Source of the DNA: Argopecten irradians
Lineage: Eukaryota > Mollusca > Bivalvia > Pectinida > Pectinidae
Reading direction: 5' to 3'
Length of the DNA stretch: 64,000 bases
Assembly (NCBI RefSeq): GCF_041381155.1
Contig: NC_091134.1
Location: forward strand, 31,563,540-31,627,539
How positions within the stretch are numbered: position 1 is the stretch's first letter; each line of letters opens with the position of its first letter. This document shows, piece by piece, positions 45,373 to 58,689 of this stretch. Position numbers and translations under genes: made by a program. The notes under the pieces were generated by a model. The model was given only the letters and a program-made list of their open reading frames with translations. It ran no database searches and had not been told where the DNA came from.

Positions 45373-48300
45373 GTAAGTATTGAACTATCCTTATATGTAT
45401 ATATTTACATTTTCACTGCAGTCCGACAATGTAGCCTTACCAAGCGCATTTGGCAGTCATGTTGACTATGCACTTCAATCGCTTATTATATTATGAATGT
45501 CATTATTATTGTGACGTCACAATTGTTGTGCCAGCGATCACGGAAAACAGCTGTTCAAATGGCTGTTTCATTCATGACAATAACGAATGATTAATTCATT
45601 ATAGATGCAAAATCCCTTGGTATTTCAACATAAAATGTAACCAAATGTAAATATAAGCATTTTAGTTGGCATTCATAGCCATTATGAATGCCAACTGGAC
45701 AGAGGCAAATTCAACATGAAGCGCTAGCCCACAATTAAGTGTTCAGATTACCAAGGCTCCAGTGTGCACTGTATGCTATCATGCACTTGTGTCATGATCA
45801 GTGACATTAATGAAAATTTCATATCATATTTGGGTGAAATCTAATGAAATCAAATACGGCAAACCTTAGGTTAGTTCAAACAAAATTAAATAAATATTGA
45901 TGGACCAGTTCAAATTGTCCTAAATCAAACTCCTGGAAAAAATTATGAGTTTGAACTATCCGAGTTGAAATTAGTAAGAAAATTAAAATCAAATGTGATT
46001 TCATGATCTTGCAACAATTAATTATGTTAAAATTTGAGATATTCCCTTATTTTCAGAACTTTTATCTCATTGATCCCTATCTGGTGCTGTTTCTGTCAGC
46101 GCTTATGAGTAGGAGACTGGTGTGGTGTTTTGTTCAAGAGGTAGGTGCCTTTTAGGGTTCCATTGATTCTATAAGTAACCTAATAAGTGTTGTCCTGATG
46201 ATTGATTATAATCAATGTCTAATCGAAAAGTCAATCCATTATGAGGTATCAGCATCAATGATCAGTATCAAAAATGAAAGTGGGAATTCTACTTTCATTT
46301 ATTCATGTATTAAATTGATTACTCCTGTTTACATTAATTGACTTAAATACCGACTGAAACTTTAATTTGAAAACCATGAATATCTCTTTATTTGTTTTCT
46401 TTTTTAAATTGCTTAATGACTTACTCAGTGCAATCATTTTGTAAAATGTCAGCCCAACTTTGGTCCTGTTATAAGAGCCGCTTCATTTTTCAATTCTGGG
46501 CGCTTATTGGTTTGAATCTGGTATTCATTATATAATGCAGAGCCAAAATCTTGAAATTGTTTAATTCCTTGAAAATTTTGTGCAATATTTTGATATATTC
46601 AATAAAGCTCTAATTTTGATTTCATATGGTGTATTTATTGCAAATAAAATGGAATTATTTTGTTTCAGATTTTTGGACCAAAATCAAGTAAAAATGTTTT
46701 ATTTTGGCTGGTGCAGTTTCTGAAGATTCTTGTACTAGTTTTGGTGTCCGTTTTTCTAATATTTACAGCTTACAACGTCATTGTGAAACATTCTCTCTTC
46801 TATTGTCTATTTCTTTGTTGTCCGTAAGTATCATTCCATTGCATCATTTCTGTAAATATCCAAAGATATACTTTACAATTTTGATGTCTTATTCAAATAT
46901 TTGATCAATTTCCTCAGAAAATTACAATAAATAGTCAAACTTTGACAGCTCAAATGTGGTGGAAAATTGTAGAGGAAAGTTTGGTTTAGACCAAAAGAAA
47001 CGATTTCCTATAGGAATGATCAAGGTTCAACTGATATACATATAAAATCATTTTATTGCGCTGATTTTCCACAAATGTTTTAACTTCCCATTATTTATGA
47101 CAGATTTCTAGAAGTGATATTTTGGATTTCATTATTAGTGATAAAAGTGTTTAATACATATAAAGATGTGTAAAGAGGTAAAGTTTCCACATTGTCTGTT
47201 AGAACTGGATGTATGCTAACTGTGAAAAAGTTAAAAAAGGATAACTTGATATAGGAGATATGTCAAAATACTCTTTATAAACATTTATCAAATGTGTTTT
47301 CTTTCTCCCTGTTTTTCAGAATTGTAACATACGTTTTATTGTTTGGACCTTCTATCAAACCATTGTATCATAAATCATTAGTATGGCCAGTCCCAGTACA
47401 GGATAAAATAAGCTCAGCCAAATTTAAGGGTCGGGATACGGTGGAGATGGAAGCTCTACTCACTCATAGCTGTGTCCTCACACCAGACATCATCAGATCC
47501 GAAGTCGAAACCTTCAAAAACGACTTTAATGGCCGCATTAAACAAGTTCTATTCAACTCATTATTGACAGCATATTACATGACATTTGTGCCCCTCTGTT
47601 TTGCCCAGGTAATTATATTTTATCATCATGCTTTATTTCATATATGAAATAAATTAACACAATTCACAATTATATCTACCATATAATGCAATTGATCTGT
47701 GAACCATTGTATGCAGATAATATATATGCTTGATGTTGTTTGAATTTTGCTCTAATTTGGTAACCATGTACATGCACAAACCGGATTATAAAATTATTTA
47801 GCAGAACACTAATTCATTTCAGTTATAACCAAGGCGGACAATTTTATATTAAAGTGATTTTTTTAGCTGATAGCTAGATAAAGCAGTTGTTTGTCTATCT
47901 AAAATGGTCCAAGTGATTTCTGTAATAGCATAACATGTTCATACTGTAGAAAATGTTCTGCTGGAGAACCTTATGTGTCAATTTGAATCACATTCCTATA
48001 ATACTACTTTGTAGAAAATACCCGATGCGTTGTTCTGAAAATGTTCTGTCTGGTTTAAAATATCTATAATGATACTCATTATTGAAAATAATAGCTAAGG
48101 CTCTTAAATTGAACTTCAAGATATGAAGTCATCATCGTGAAGAAGTAATTATAAGATTCTTGAGAAAATAATGACTTTATATCTTGGCATATCAACTTAA
48201 GCTAGTTACACATATATAAGAATTATCCTACCATTGCATCAATGAGTCATGGAATTTCCTCTTAGGCTAACCACTCACCATATGCACATCTGTATCAGCC

Positions 48301-51300
48301 TGAAACAAAATATAATGAACATTGTATGAGATATACTAAAAACATAACCTTTTCACCACCCATGTACGTTATGAATCTAATGCTTTTTAAAACTAACCTT
48401 CCGTTAGCATGTCCAAAACCATTGTGACACCTGCTGGGTAAGTGGTTATGATTGGCTGTTGTGATTGTTGCACCGTTGCTGTGTTCATTGGTGTTGTTTA
48501 TAAGTTAGACTCTACATGTTTGTTTAACATTTTTTATTTTATTTCTTATTGTTAACTGGTCTACATTTGTTATTCCTTTTATTTCTTATTGTTAAATGAT
48601 CAACATTTGCTATTCCTGTGAAGAGAGTAATTTGGAGTAGATTTTGTCTTCTCTTTTAAGGAGGTATTCTGGCTTTTTATTATGCGAATTATTCTGTTCT
48701 TGTAAGGTCTAGAGAATAATGTCATAAATCTATTAGAAAATAATAAGATATTTTTCTAAAGCAATTTATGAAATAATTTTCCATTTATGAAATAATTTTC
48801 CACCAATAATATTTAATGCTTCTGGTCCAGAGGATACCATGATCAGTAAGGTGGTTCTTCTATTGTACACCGGTTATGATTTCATTGCTGAATGGTGGTT
48901 CACTTATTTAAATTAATTTGGTGATCTACCTTAGCTCCTGTACCAGGTTAGAAAGGTGAATTACTTATTAAGCGCAACATTTGATTTTGCCTAGTAAGAA
49001 GATATATTAATAAATGAAGAATTTTGATTCCTTACTCCGCTTGAAACAATGTCACATCTTCATAAAGTCATAATCGTAACTGTTCATAAGAGCAGTTTTC
49101 TTCATATTATCATGATGGAAAGAATATCAATATCTAAGACCCCTACAATAGGCTTAAACGAAAATTAAATTATAATAGGTTGAGTGCAAAATTATTGTTT
49201 TTCAAATCGGATGATGGATTAAAAAGACTCAACCTCCAGTTAGTCTGATTTTTTTCCACTACAATGAAAATACACCATCAATGATCAATTTAATTCGTTT
49301 TTGTTATACATTTAGATTATTTCCTTAGTTTTGTCTTTGTTTATGTTTTTTTTTTCCATTTTTGTAGATTTTTGAAATTTCCAATAGATCACAATTGTTA
49401 TACTTTAAAACGTAGGATAATCCAAGAAAATAGTAAAAATAGTATTTTCTGCAGAATATAATTAACAATATTTATCACAGAATTCCAGTAAATTAAATAA
49501 TTGTGTCAGAACTCTTTATAATGTATATTCTATCCTTTTACATTATTTATACATTGTAACTTTAAAATATAAATTGAAATATGCAGATTAGCATTGTTGT
49601 CTGTCAGGATGTGAAAGATAGTATTGTTGTTGTTTGTTGTAGATTAGAGTTGTTGTTATTTTGTGTTGTGAAATAAATACACAAATAGGGATTGGTGTTA
49701 TTTTATATCCGAATTGGATACATATAAATATAATTGATATTTCTTTCTCTTAGAAAATGTTGACATTGAATTTGCGTGAGATCGTTATAGCTGAGAGAAT
49801 GTGTACATGTATTTGAATGGGTGATGTTTTGTGAATATGAAAAAAATGAATTAAAAATTCACTCTGTTACATTTCATTTCATTATGCATCAGCTATTGAA
49901 TTAACCTCTTTTATCACGAAGCTTAGTGTTTATGTATATCGAAATCTTGAACTTAAATCTAAATGATTAAAAAAAATCGCACAAGCTTAATGACTCTCAG
50001 TCTTAATTTGTAACACTTATCGATGATATTGATTTGTAACACTTATCTATGATATTAATTTGTAACACTTATCGATGATATTGAATTGCCATTGCTTTGA
50101 GCAAGAGTTAATGCATGCGATTAATTATAAATAAAATGTCCTGTTAATATCCATAAATTTAAGTATCGTAAGTATAAAATAAGGTTTCTTGTTGACCATC
50201 GAATCTCTCACTTGACAACATTAAAAGATATTAGTTGTGTAAGAAATTTGGGTATTTTCGTTGTTAACGTTGCGTAAGAACAAAAAAAAAAATCATAAAA
50301 ATAAAAAAAAACAAAGGAATATGCATTACTGATAACACTTAAGACCGACTTCGACTATTTTTATCAAAGAAATAATTTGAAAACTAAAAACCAACAAGAA
50401 AGACCCACAGATATTTTATATTATAAAATAGTCATCAAGATATCGTTTCATAAACAAGTTACTTTGGCCTATCAATTGTGCAAATCTGTAATTTCTGGAC
50501 CGGGTCCCTTGAAATCACAAATTAAACAAATCGAATATATTTTTTGCTTTTTGCTTTAGACTCTACCAATAACAAGTGTTAACATGTCTATTGCACAAAG
50601 TAGACGAGATACTATATATTGATATTAGAATGTAAGATACACTTACCTTATCTATTACAGAATACATTATATTACGATACCTGGTGGGTAGGCCAACATG
50701 TTTGTATGACATGGCTCAGTGTCTTCCTTATGCTGATTGTTCATTTCCTCCCCCCGAAATACCTTGACCTCCTCCACAAATCAGCTCTACACCTAGGGCG
50801 CTGGCAGAAGGTCGAAGGCAGGCATGCGCATGTACCTTATAATGCGTAAGTATTCTAAGATTTTGTAGACAAGTATCAATAATTTCACCAATATATACTG
50901 ATAAAGTTGCTTTTGATTTTCATAGCTAAAGATATATCGACAGCATTTATGATTTTTATGGATCTTTTTAAACAAGCCTTATTACCAAATGAAGGACGGA
51001 TTTTGGGTATTTTCGATATTTGTGAATGTTTGGCAGTTTCAACACATTTCTTCCTGCCTTAACTGTAATTATAAAAAGAAGATATTTTGACCCGATCATT
51101 TATTTTGTTCAATAGTTGGTCAGAACTGACAGTTTGGCCTCAAGGAGCACTCGTGAAACATGTGCGTGGTTTATTTAAAGCTGAGGGAATAAACGTTACA
51201 GCTGAACCCGGGAATACAATGCACGGTAGATTTTATGTAAGTATATTCTTCTTCTTGCATTATTCGTTGTTAGAATGAATAAAAAAAAATGTCATTAATT

Positions 51301-52044
51301 TTTTACTGAAATTTAAACAAGATGCATAGTTAAGCTGTTTAACAAGAGTATGCATAGTTAAAAGTTGTTTGGTTTCAAAATAGAATTACCATTGATATTT
51401 ACGTAATGGTATTACATGATCTGGACCGGGTCCTCCTTCAATAAAATGCGGTAATACTTTTGTGTATTAATCAATTATTTTAAGGGAGAAAATATGTTAT
51501 ATGTATGATAATGTATGCTAACAGCCTTTTCAAAAGTAAATAAACAATGAAGTATTAAACAAATATAACTACTGGATTGGACAACAAATACAATAGTATC
51601 ACTATTGGTCAAAACCTTCAATGTAGCAATATAGACTATGGAAAATCAACCTCCATTTCACTTCCATACACATATAAAACTATTTTCCCTTTTGTATTGG
51701 GAATAGACTGTTTATTTAGCATAAACAACTCTTTTTTGATAGGACAAATAATAATAAGTTGGATGCATTCGGTTGCATATTTTTCGAAATTAGAAAAATG
51801 TTTTTTATTATTTTTTCAGTTTTTATTCCACCAGCCAATGCGTGTTGTGAATTGGCTCCTTGTGCTGACGTGGCTTTTGGTTGGATACCAGTTCGTTTGT
51901 CTCATACAGAGTACAGAGTGGAACCACATAGTCTCCATAGCGCTTGTTCTTTTCTGCAATTATTATACCTTATTCAAGTTGCTGCGAGACAGAATTATAC
52001 TCTCCAAAACATATCGCGAAGAGAATAGTTCAGAACAATTTTAA
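45162..52044 (+). CDS. TMEM39A: TMEM39 family ER membrane protein (7 exons, 5' partial)
   Basis: Vertebrate TMEM39A is an ER multipass protein linked to autophagy and to SAC1 traffic and PI4P control. Seven exons join in phase: 45162-45372, 46057-46140, 46669-46823, 47320-47608, 50661-50845, 51116-51236 and 51820-52044 (1270 nt, about 422 residues). Matches to my recollection of the family include [94 protein letters not shown] and [21 protein letters not shown] blocks. Several hydrophobic helices are visible. The start codon is missing: the first exon opens at an acceptor with one base completing a split codon. Invertebrates usually have one TMEM39, so A versus B cannot be decided. AATAAA signals near 52471 and 53514 could end the transcript. 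Confidence 0.93.
45500..45720. repeat. copy of the atgccaactg repeat family in TMEM39 intron
   Basis: Carries ttagttggcattcatagcca / ttatgaatgccaactggaca as close inverted arms, plus cacaattgttgtgccagcga and a perfect TGACGTCA at 45512-45519. Related to 34160-34735. Confidence 0.6.
46057..46140 (+). CDS. TMEM39A: TMEM39 exon: second helix
   Basis: 84 nt, phase 0 on both sides. It encodes [20 protein letters not shown] and LVWCFVQE. Confidence 0.9.
46669..46823 (+). CDS. TMEM39A: TMEM39 exon: third helix
   Basis: Phase 0 in, phase 2 out (donor gtaagt at 46824). It encodes a strongly hydrophobic segment, [20 protein letters not shown]. Confidence 0.85.
47320..47608 (+). CDS. TMEM39A: TMEM39 exon: cytosolic loop and next helix
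   Basis: Phase 2 in, phase 0 out. It encodes a loop with [20 protein letters not shown] and [18 protein letters not shown]. The loop is shorter than in my recollection of the vertebrate proteins. A 3.05-kb intron follows. Confidence 0.92.
47609..50660. other. TMEM39 intron, 3 kb
   Basis: No embedded gene seen. It contains short local duplications: about 48535-48610 (atttcttattgttaa units), about 48765-48800 (atttatgaaataattttcca twice) and a threefold 27-bp repeat at about 50003-50092 (tttgtaacacttatcgatga units). Confidence 0.6.
50661..50845 (+). CDS. TMEM39A: TMEM39 exon: YYDTWW block
   Basis: Acceptor tctattacag, donor gtaagt at 50846 (phase 2). It encodes [18 protein letters not shown], a hydrophobic helix, [12 protein letters not shown] and [11 protein letters not shown]. 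Confidence 0.93.
51116..51236 (+). CDS. TMEM39A: TMEM39 exon: WPQG block
   Basis: Phase 2 in, phase 0 out. It encodes [20 protein letters not shown] and a short N-glycosylation-like NVT. Confidence 0.92.
51820..52044 (+). CDS. TMEM39A: TMEM39 terminal exon
   Basis: 75 codons ending at TAA 52042-52044. It encodes two hydrophobic segments around a [20 protein letters not shown] core and a polar tail. Confidence 0.93.
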   Translation, partial: FLFHQPMRVVNWLLVLTWLLVGYQFVCLIQSTEWNHIVSIALVLFCNYYTLFKLLRDRIILSKTYREENSSEQF

Positions 52045-55000
52045 TATTGACAATCGGTTGATAACAACTACAATTGATTCGAGATTATCTAGCCAGCGAA
52101 CATTGTACAAAACTAAAACAATAGTTTGTGAGTTGGTTTTGAAGAAAGGTTATATCAAAAAGAGGAATGCAATGTTATATTCTGGAATGAAGGAAGAGAA
52201 AGGACATGCACGAAAACAAATTCCGTGAATATTTCTACGATAACATAACGTACTGTCAGGCTTTAATATTTCGAATAGCACAAAACATGACAATGAGATT
52301 GAATTAAGATAAATATATACCCAAGAGAGGGCACATTTTCTGAAATAATGTTAATAGAGATTTTTGTTTCTTTATCAGAGCTCTCTAGTTCAACGTGTGT
52401 ACGAATTATACCAAACTAACATACACCTAGATAATTATGCCTTACCAAATTGTTAGCTTAACGTAACAAGAAATAAATATAAACCTGTTTCTGACGTAAC
52501 GGGGGTAAAATTTCAGTATTAAATAGTCATACATTTATTTTCAAACTTTTCCATATCCAGGTATTAATGGTTAAAACAGTTTTTAAAAACTTATTTTTAA
52601 ATAGATGTCTATTGCTTTTTTTTCACAAGCTGGTCTTGCGGTTCTTGTTTTATGATGTATTAATAATTTACTATGGATCAAGATATCTTTCTTCACGTTT
52701 TGGTTGAACTTGTATTTTATTTTTGTTCAATGGAAGAATATCGTGTAATAATTATCACATTTTGTTGTAAGTCTTCAAAATTTTATAAGCAAGGGACTCA
52801 CGAGTTCTCTTGATTATGATTTAAATTTTAATAACCAGAATACTTGCCAATTCTTGAATCATTTAATTACCTATTACAACGTACCAGATATTAATTTAAT
52901 TTGGTATTTTTGTTTATCTGTTCAATTAGATAAATCATAAAATTGCAACTGAACTAAGGAAACACACAAAACATTTTAGCGTAACAGCACGGAAATTAAT
53001 TGATAGCTACCTTGCCAAATTTCGTTCATGACTGGTTCTTGCGCAAATGTCTGTACTATCGATTGATCATGGAGTCTTCTCGGATGTTTTATTTTGTAAT
53101 TGTTCGGAAGAAAGCTTACAAAAGAGTCGAATCAAGGCCTTGGGTATGATTGTGTTTTGCAGTTGTTCTGTTGTTATGTCAATGTATAACAAATTAAAAC
53201 TGTCGTTTCATGTCATACGTGCTGAGCATGCCAGTAAGACAATGTATATCTATATTTTATGTTGTAATAAAAGCATTTTGCAAATTTTCTGTCTCATCCT
53301 TATGATCAGAGGTTTAAATAAATAGTATTATATTATATTAAATCTCTGTTATGATGTACAGATCTTTCTATTTATATGGGACTCCATTTTGCAACCAAGA
53401 GATAAAGTATCGAAATATCAAACAATCATTCTTCATCACGGATGTAGAAAAATAACATTAACTTATTCAATTTGAAAATATAAATTATATATAAATATGT
53501 GTTAATGGTGTCGTTAATAAAGATTTTCTGATGTTGAATGAAACTTTTAGATATTTATATATTTGGATCTCAGGGCATTTTCTGACTTGTACTAAAAATA
53601 ACCAACGCACTTGGATAAGGGTCCGCTATCTTTCCGAAACAAAAATTATATGTATATATCGATGGCGTCAGACTAGGTTACAACACCGAACCAATGCGTA
53701 ATCTATATTACATTGCAGATTCACTTCACTGTTTTGCCGTCTAGCGCAGTGATATTCAACTATATAACGCACGGTAATCAAGACGATGGCGGGAAACAAA
53801 AGACGACCCGCGTTATGAAAATAAATATTTGATTTATTTAAATTAAATTGTTGAGAAGGTGATGATAAGTAAGAAGCTAATAACTTGCGACACTCAAAAT
53901 TATCAATCTCGTTTTACATGTACATTTAGAAGCTTCAGAAAGCTTAGGTAGTGAACACTTAGAAACAGTATATTGTAACTATAATTTCGTCACAGAAGAA
54001 GAAAAACCAGGTAAAATTCCAAAAGCAAAAATCACTAATGGAAATACTTCAATGCAAATATTTATACAATTAAAAATGCATTGAAGGACAACTGGGTAAT
54101 TGAAAAGAATATATTTTGAGTTCACCTGGCAGTTGAGCTCATACCATGACACTTTGGGTATAATCTTCTACCGTTTGTGGGCTTAAGGTCTTTTCTACAC
54201 GAAAACACCAAACAAATCTTTTATTCATCACATTGTATATTTAATGTTATATATGTATTATATTACATGTGCGTTACATTACATCACTGCCAGCCTTAAT
54301 GTAATTGTAATTAGTGTCCCATATGTTACGAAGTGATCTGTACGGAGTGAGGTGTACAACGAAGAATAATACTCAATAAAATACCTCCGACAAGGTAATA
54401 CAGACTTGTTAGTTACAGTGGCATGTGTTTGATATAAAATTCTAGGTTTGGCTGGTAAATAACCTATTACGTAATGGTTGAATATGCTAATCACAATACC
54501 CGAAGATTTGTTCGTATCGTCTGTGGGATAGATTGTTGAGTAAAATGCTGGTATTGCTTTGCATTTCATCACTTGCATGTTTGATTACCGATAAGATACA
54601 TCATTCGTTGGTATCGATTGTCTACTATCTTATCTGATTCTATTGGTCTTTGTAACAGCTGTGTCAGCGGTCAGGGCCTCTCATCCTGATTCTGTAAAAC
54701 AGCTGGGTAAACTTGACCAGCTAGCCTATTTCGTAGGTCTGGTGTTTCCGTACACTGGATCGGAGTCCACTTGTATAAACATCTGTAAGACGAGGGAAAT
54801 ATCAAGCAATACATTGTCTCTAGGAAACAAAAGGGGCGAGGAAACATCAGTCCGTAAGAAGATTTCTACAAGTGAACACGCAAACAGTATGTACATATAA
54901 TTGCATATTGATATCAACAGCAATAGCGTTGTTCTGGGATATATGGCGACTTAAGTCTCTTCAGAAATAGTTTAAGGTAGACATGCACACTCTACATAAT

Positions 55001-55651
55001 ATGTAATAATGATTAAAAAGAATGATAATATATTTGGGAACATATTAATTATTCTCTTATTTATTCATTTTGCTAACCATCATCAACTTTTCTACCGATA
55101 TTTCCATATTATCGAGCTCCTGTTAGATCTAGGACTCGCAGTTCAAACTTTCTGATCATCTTCCAATGAGAACCCTATTTATAGCATTAATTAACGTTAA
55201 ACTCCACTGAGACATCCAGTTGACTGTTTTTCGGTGGGGGTTCTAATTACTCCGCCACAGTTTTCTCATCATTCTAACGATTATTGAGTAATTAATGTTG
55301 CTGAATCGCGTGACTCCGTAACGAACATGATAGTTGTAATTTGAATAGGCAATCGAGAGGAGTACTGTTCGTTGATGTTTTGAAACAGACATGCCTTATC
55401 TGGACATTTAAACCAGTACACAACAATCATGTACTCCTAATCTACGTACTTCTGGCTAGCCATGACCACATTACCGGCAAACTATTTCGATACCTAGGGA
55501 CTACTCTGCCGGTTCACTAGCCAGACTATCGCCAACCACAGAGTCTCCTTCGGTACCTAAGGCCTACTGTACGTTAACTAAACTTGGAGTCTCATTCAGT
55601 AACTACTAACTAAGTATATAATAGTGACTAGAAAAACTATTACAGCTATCA
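52045..55651. other. 3' UTR and intergenic spacer
   Basis: Downstream of TMEM39. Possible polyadenylation signals AATAAA lie near 52471 and 53514. Open frames at 53047-53325 (+), 54279-54578 (-) and 54643-54900 (+) have no recognisable family. No clear exon was seen. Confidence 0.45.
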
Positions 55652-55993
55652 ATGATGCGATATTTTCTCCCGGTTTTCGCCATATTATCTTCGTGTCTGT
55701 TTTGGTGTGTTACTTGCTCCTTTAAGTTGGCTATTATCCATACCAATGATATCCACGCACACGTTGAGGAAATGAATAAATACTCCTCGGAGTGCAAACA
55801 AGCGGAAAAAGACGAGGGTAAATGCTATGGTGGAATTTCCAGGAGAGTTACAAAAGTGAAGGAACTGAGAAACTCATATCCTGACCACGTTCTGTTGAAC
55901 GCTGGGGACAACTATCAAGGGACGCTTTGGTTCAGCTATTACAAGGGATCGGTGGCTGCTAAATTCATGCAGGAACTGGAATATGACGCAATG
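55652..55993 (+). CDS. NT5E: 5'-nucleotidase (CD73-type) first coding exon, partial gene
   Basis: Ecto-5'-nucleotidases hydrolyse extracellular AMP to adenosine and are usually GPI-anchored. This exon starts MMRYFLPVFAILSSCLFWCV, a signal peptide that probably ends near TCS. It continues with the metallophosphatase signature LAIIHTNDIHAH (metal-binding D and H), YGGISRRVTKVKELR, and VLLNAGDNYQGTLWFSYYKG (the GD-x2-QGT block). Donor gtgagt at 55994, phase 0, after 114 codons. Human CD73 splits its gene into several exons, and the next would carry GNHEFD; I could not find it up to 64000. Either the intron exceeds 8 kb or the gene is broken. The ATG choice (55652 or 55655) makes little difference. 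Confidence 0.9.
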
Positions 55994-56497
55994 GTGAGTA
56001 GTATACAAAAACATATATATATTGCCTATAATGCTGAAACATGTGTTGCTTATATGTTTTTATTAAACTTTAGATAAATATGATTTTATGAATATATGGT
56101 CATTTATTATTGAAGTTGCCAAACATATTCCACATGCACATAAAAAAGGTAAATTATTTATCTATATTTCATTATTTTTTTTACCGAAGGTATCTACAGA
56201 TGAAGTGGTTGTTTTACCTAAATATTGATATCTATTCTCAACTTCATTCATTTGGGTTTCCTATTTCTTTATTCCTCCGTTCAATTGCTAATGAGCTAAA
56301 ATTTTGATATATTCGTAAAACCTACTCTTTTTAAAACTTCCAATTCAATTCTTTATTACTTTGGCCTATACATTTTGCTACACGTTTACATATGCAACTA
56401 CATAACCTCACATAGAAAAAAACCACACACACATATATATCGGAAAACGTGAAATATTATTTAACTAGCCAGCTCATTTATTCATTCACGGATTTTA

Positions 56498-56965
56498 TTA
56501 GAACGAATATACGTACCCGGCCTACTATACCTTTCGGCCGGGTACGAATTGGCCCCTATGTGTCCTAGTGGAACAGTGCACCCGAAAAACACTCGAGCAC
56601 AATTTTCTATACTTTTTGTAGGTTTCCAATTATTCTGTGCGTAAACAAGCATTTATATATTATTTTTGTCGTAAACAAACATAAGTACCATTCTTATATC
56701 TACCATGCCGCTCACAAAACGTCGTAAATTGTAGACTTGCTGTATAAATTCTCTTCAGAAACGCCTTCATATGTGTATACGCTTAAAAAAAATGTGTCGC
56801 TGAAAATTTGATATTTCATATGGTTCATTTTTATGGCCTTGTAGGTAAGTGATATCAAACAAGTACGATTAAATGCAAACAAACGTTTTATAATGGTTTG
56901 CATAATCATTACTTTGCTCCATTAGCAGTAATAGGCACCAATTGTAGCTCTAAAGACGACAACAT
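56498..56965 (+). repeat. dispersed repeat, partner of 13095-13515
   Basis: It begins with cgtacccggcctactatacc + tttcggccgggtacg, a short inverted pair. The rest matches the reverse complement of 13095-13515 closely. The first 40 bases match 14291-14331 (reverse complement). Confidence 0.85.
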
Positions 56966-58154
56966 TTTCTGTCTAAAAGTCTTTTGATCAATATTGCAGC
57001 TAGGATTTTATCTGCAATGCAGTTTTCGTTTATAACTGAGCTACCTAAATGATGTGTACATGAGTACATGCATATCCATTTGATATGGGAAGATGAACGT
57101 GAGTTTGATTATATTACCATTACCAAATACGCTTTGTGATATATATTTATCTGCAGCTGGTTTTGAAAAAGCCGAAAAGCATTTTATTTTTTCAAGTATG
57201 ACGGCAGATGTCGTATTGGTTTTCCTAACACGATACGGTATTGTGTAGGTAGTGTGATTTGGTGCTGATATAACGATATAGATAATAACACTGAAGATTG
57301 ACGGTAGGATTGCTATCCATTTCGGGTGACCAAATTATCAACCTGGTGTTTACAGCCATACACACAACTCTTACTTGTTTTTCCCCTCGTAATTCAACTT
57401 ATCATATTATATGATCTTCTGCTCCAACATTAATCCATTCAAACTACACATATTATTGAAATTTCTTGAAATTGGTCTTCACAACAACTACAACATATAA
57501 AAATGTTATCAAATTTCTTAATTTTGTATCTAGCTTTGACAATTGCTTCCTTTTATTTTTGTGTTATTAAATAAATGTGTCTTAAAGTGATGTTTTTGCC
57601 ACTAGTGTAATTGTACATCAAAATTTTTATTGTGCTCTGATACGCTGTGTAGTATTCCTAACATGTTAGATAATGTTTTACAACGACGCTAATTATTACT
57701 GTTTAGAAAATGATTTACCATGATAAGTTAATTTGTCTGTTCTTTATAGAACGATGCACTAGCTCACCAAGGAATTTTTAGGTTAGCATGTCTACACCGG
57801 TCACCTGATGTCTAAACCTCCAAAAATATTACTTTGTGACAGCTATGTGAATGAAAAACAGTCTTATCTATTATGTCATATTTCTTGTTTTTATTTATGG
57901 TGAAAGTATATGGGGAATAGTTATTTTCCTTCTTAAGACTTCTATAATATGTCCTTCCTACAATCAATCCTCTTAACTACTGATTCATCAACTTTTAATT
58001 TCATTATAAATGTACATGATAGATTTTAAGAGCACTACTACTAACCGATGACGACCGAACATATATCTGCTTCCTTCCATTTGCGTATGATTCGGAAACG
58101 AGATCATTTTATTGCGCAGTTAAGTTGAGTATGCTTAATGGTGGCGATTTATCA

Positions 58155-58604
58155 ACTCGAGAATGTGATATCACCCTAGACCGAAGGCCAAGGGTTATAT
58201 CACTTTCGAGGGTAGATAGATAAATATAGGATCTTACATGAGTGTCCATTTCATTTCATCATTATATATAGGATCTTACACGAGTGTTCATTTGATATAT
58301 TAGATCTTACAGTGTATATGGATCTTACACGAGTGTTCATTTGATATATATAGGATCTTAACGAGTGTTCATTTGATATATTAGATCTTACAGAGTGTTC
58401 ATTTGATATATATGAGGATCTTACAATGAGGATTCTTATATATCTACATGAGTGTTTCATTTCATATATATAGGATCTTACATGAGTGTTCATTTGATAT
58501 ATGTAGAATCTTACATGAGTGTTCATTTCATATGAGACTTTATGAATCGAGCAAAAAATTAAAACTTCGAGACGAGCTCAAAAAATCTCATATGAAATGA
58601 ACAC
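58155..58604. repeat. hairpin, 33-bp repeats and foldback end
   Basis: A hairpin at 58155-58210 (ctcgagaatgtgatatcacc / gttatatcactttcgag) leads into about eight irregular copies of a unit of about 33 bp: atataggatcttacatgagt + gttcatttgat (about 58225-58525). The stretch ends with an inverted pair, gttcatttcatatgagac / tctcatatgaaatgaac (58519-58604). A 45-bp duplication (aatttaagatac ... attatatatgtaaataag) follows to about 58687. Confidence 0.75.
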
Positions 58605-58689
58605 AAATTTAAGATACTTTTTATTATATATGTAAATAAGCACACAAATTTAAGATACATGTACTTTTTATTATATATGTAAATAAGCT

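Noticed and set aside
54643-54900. 85-codon + frame with a possible acceptor just upstream
   Set aside because: No recognised family, and it does not join in phase with the nucleotidase exon or with TMEM39.
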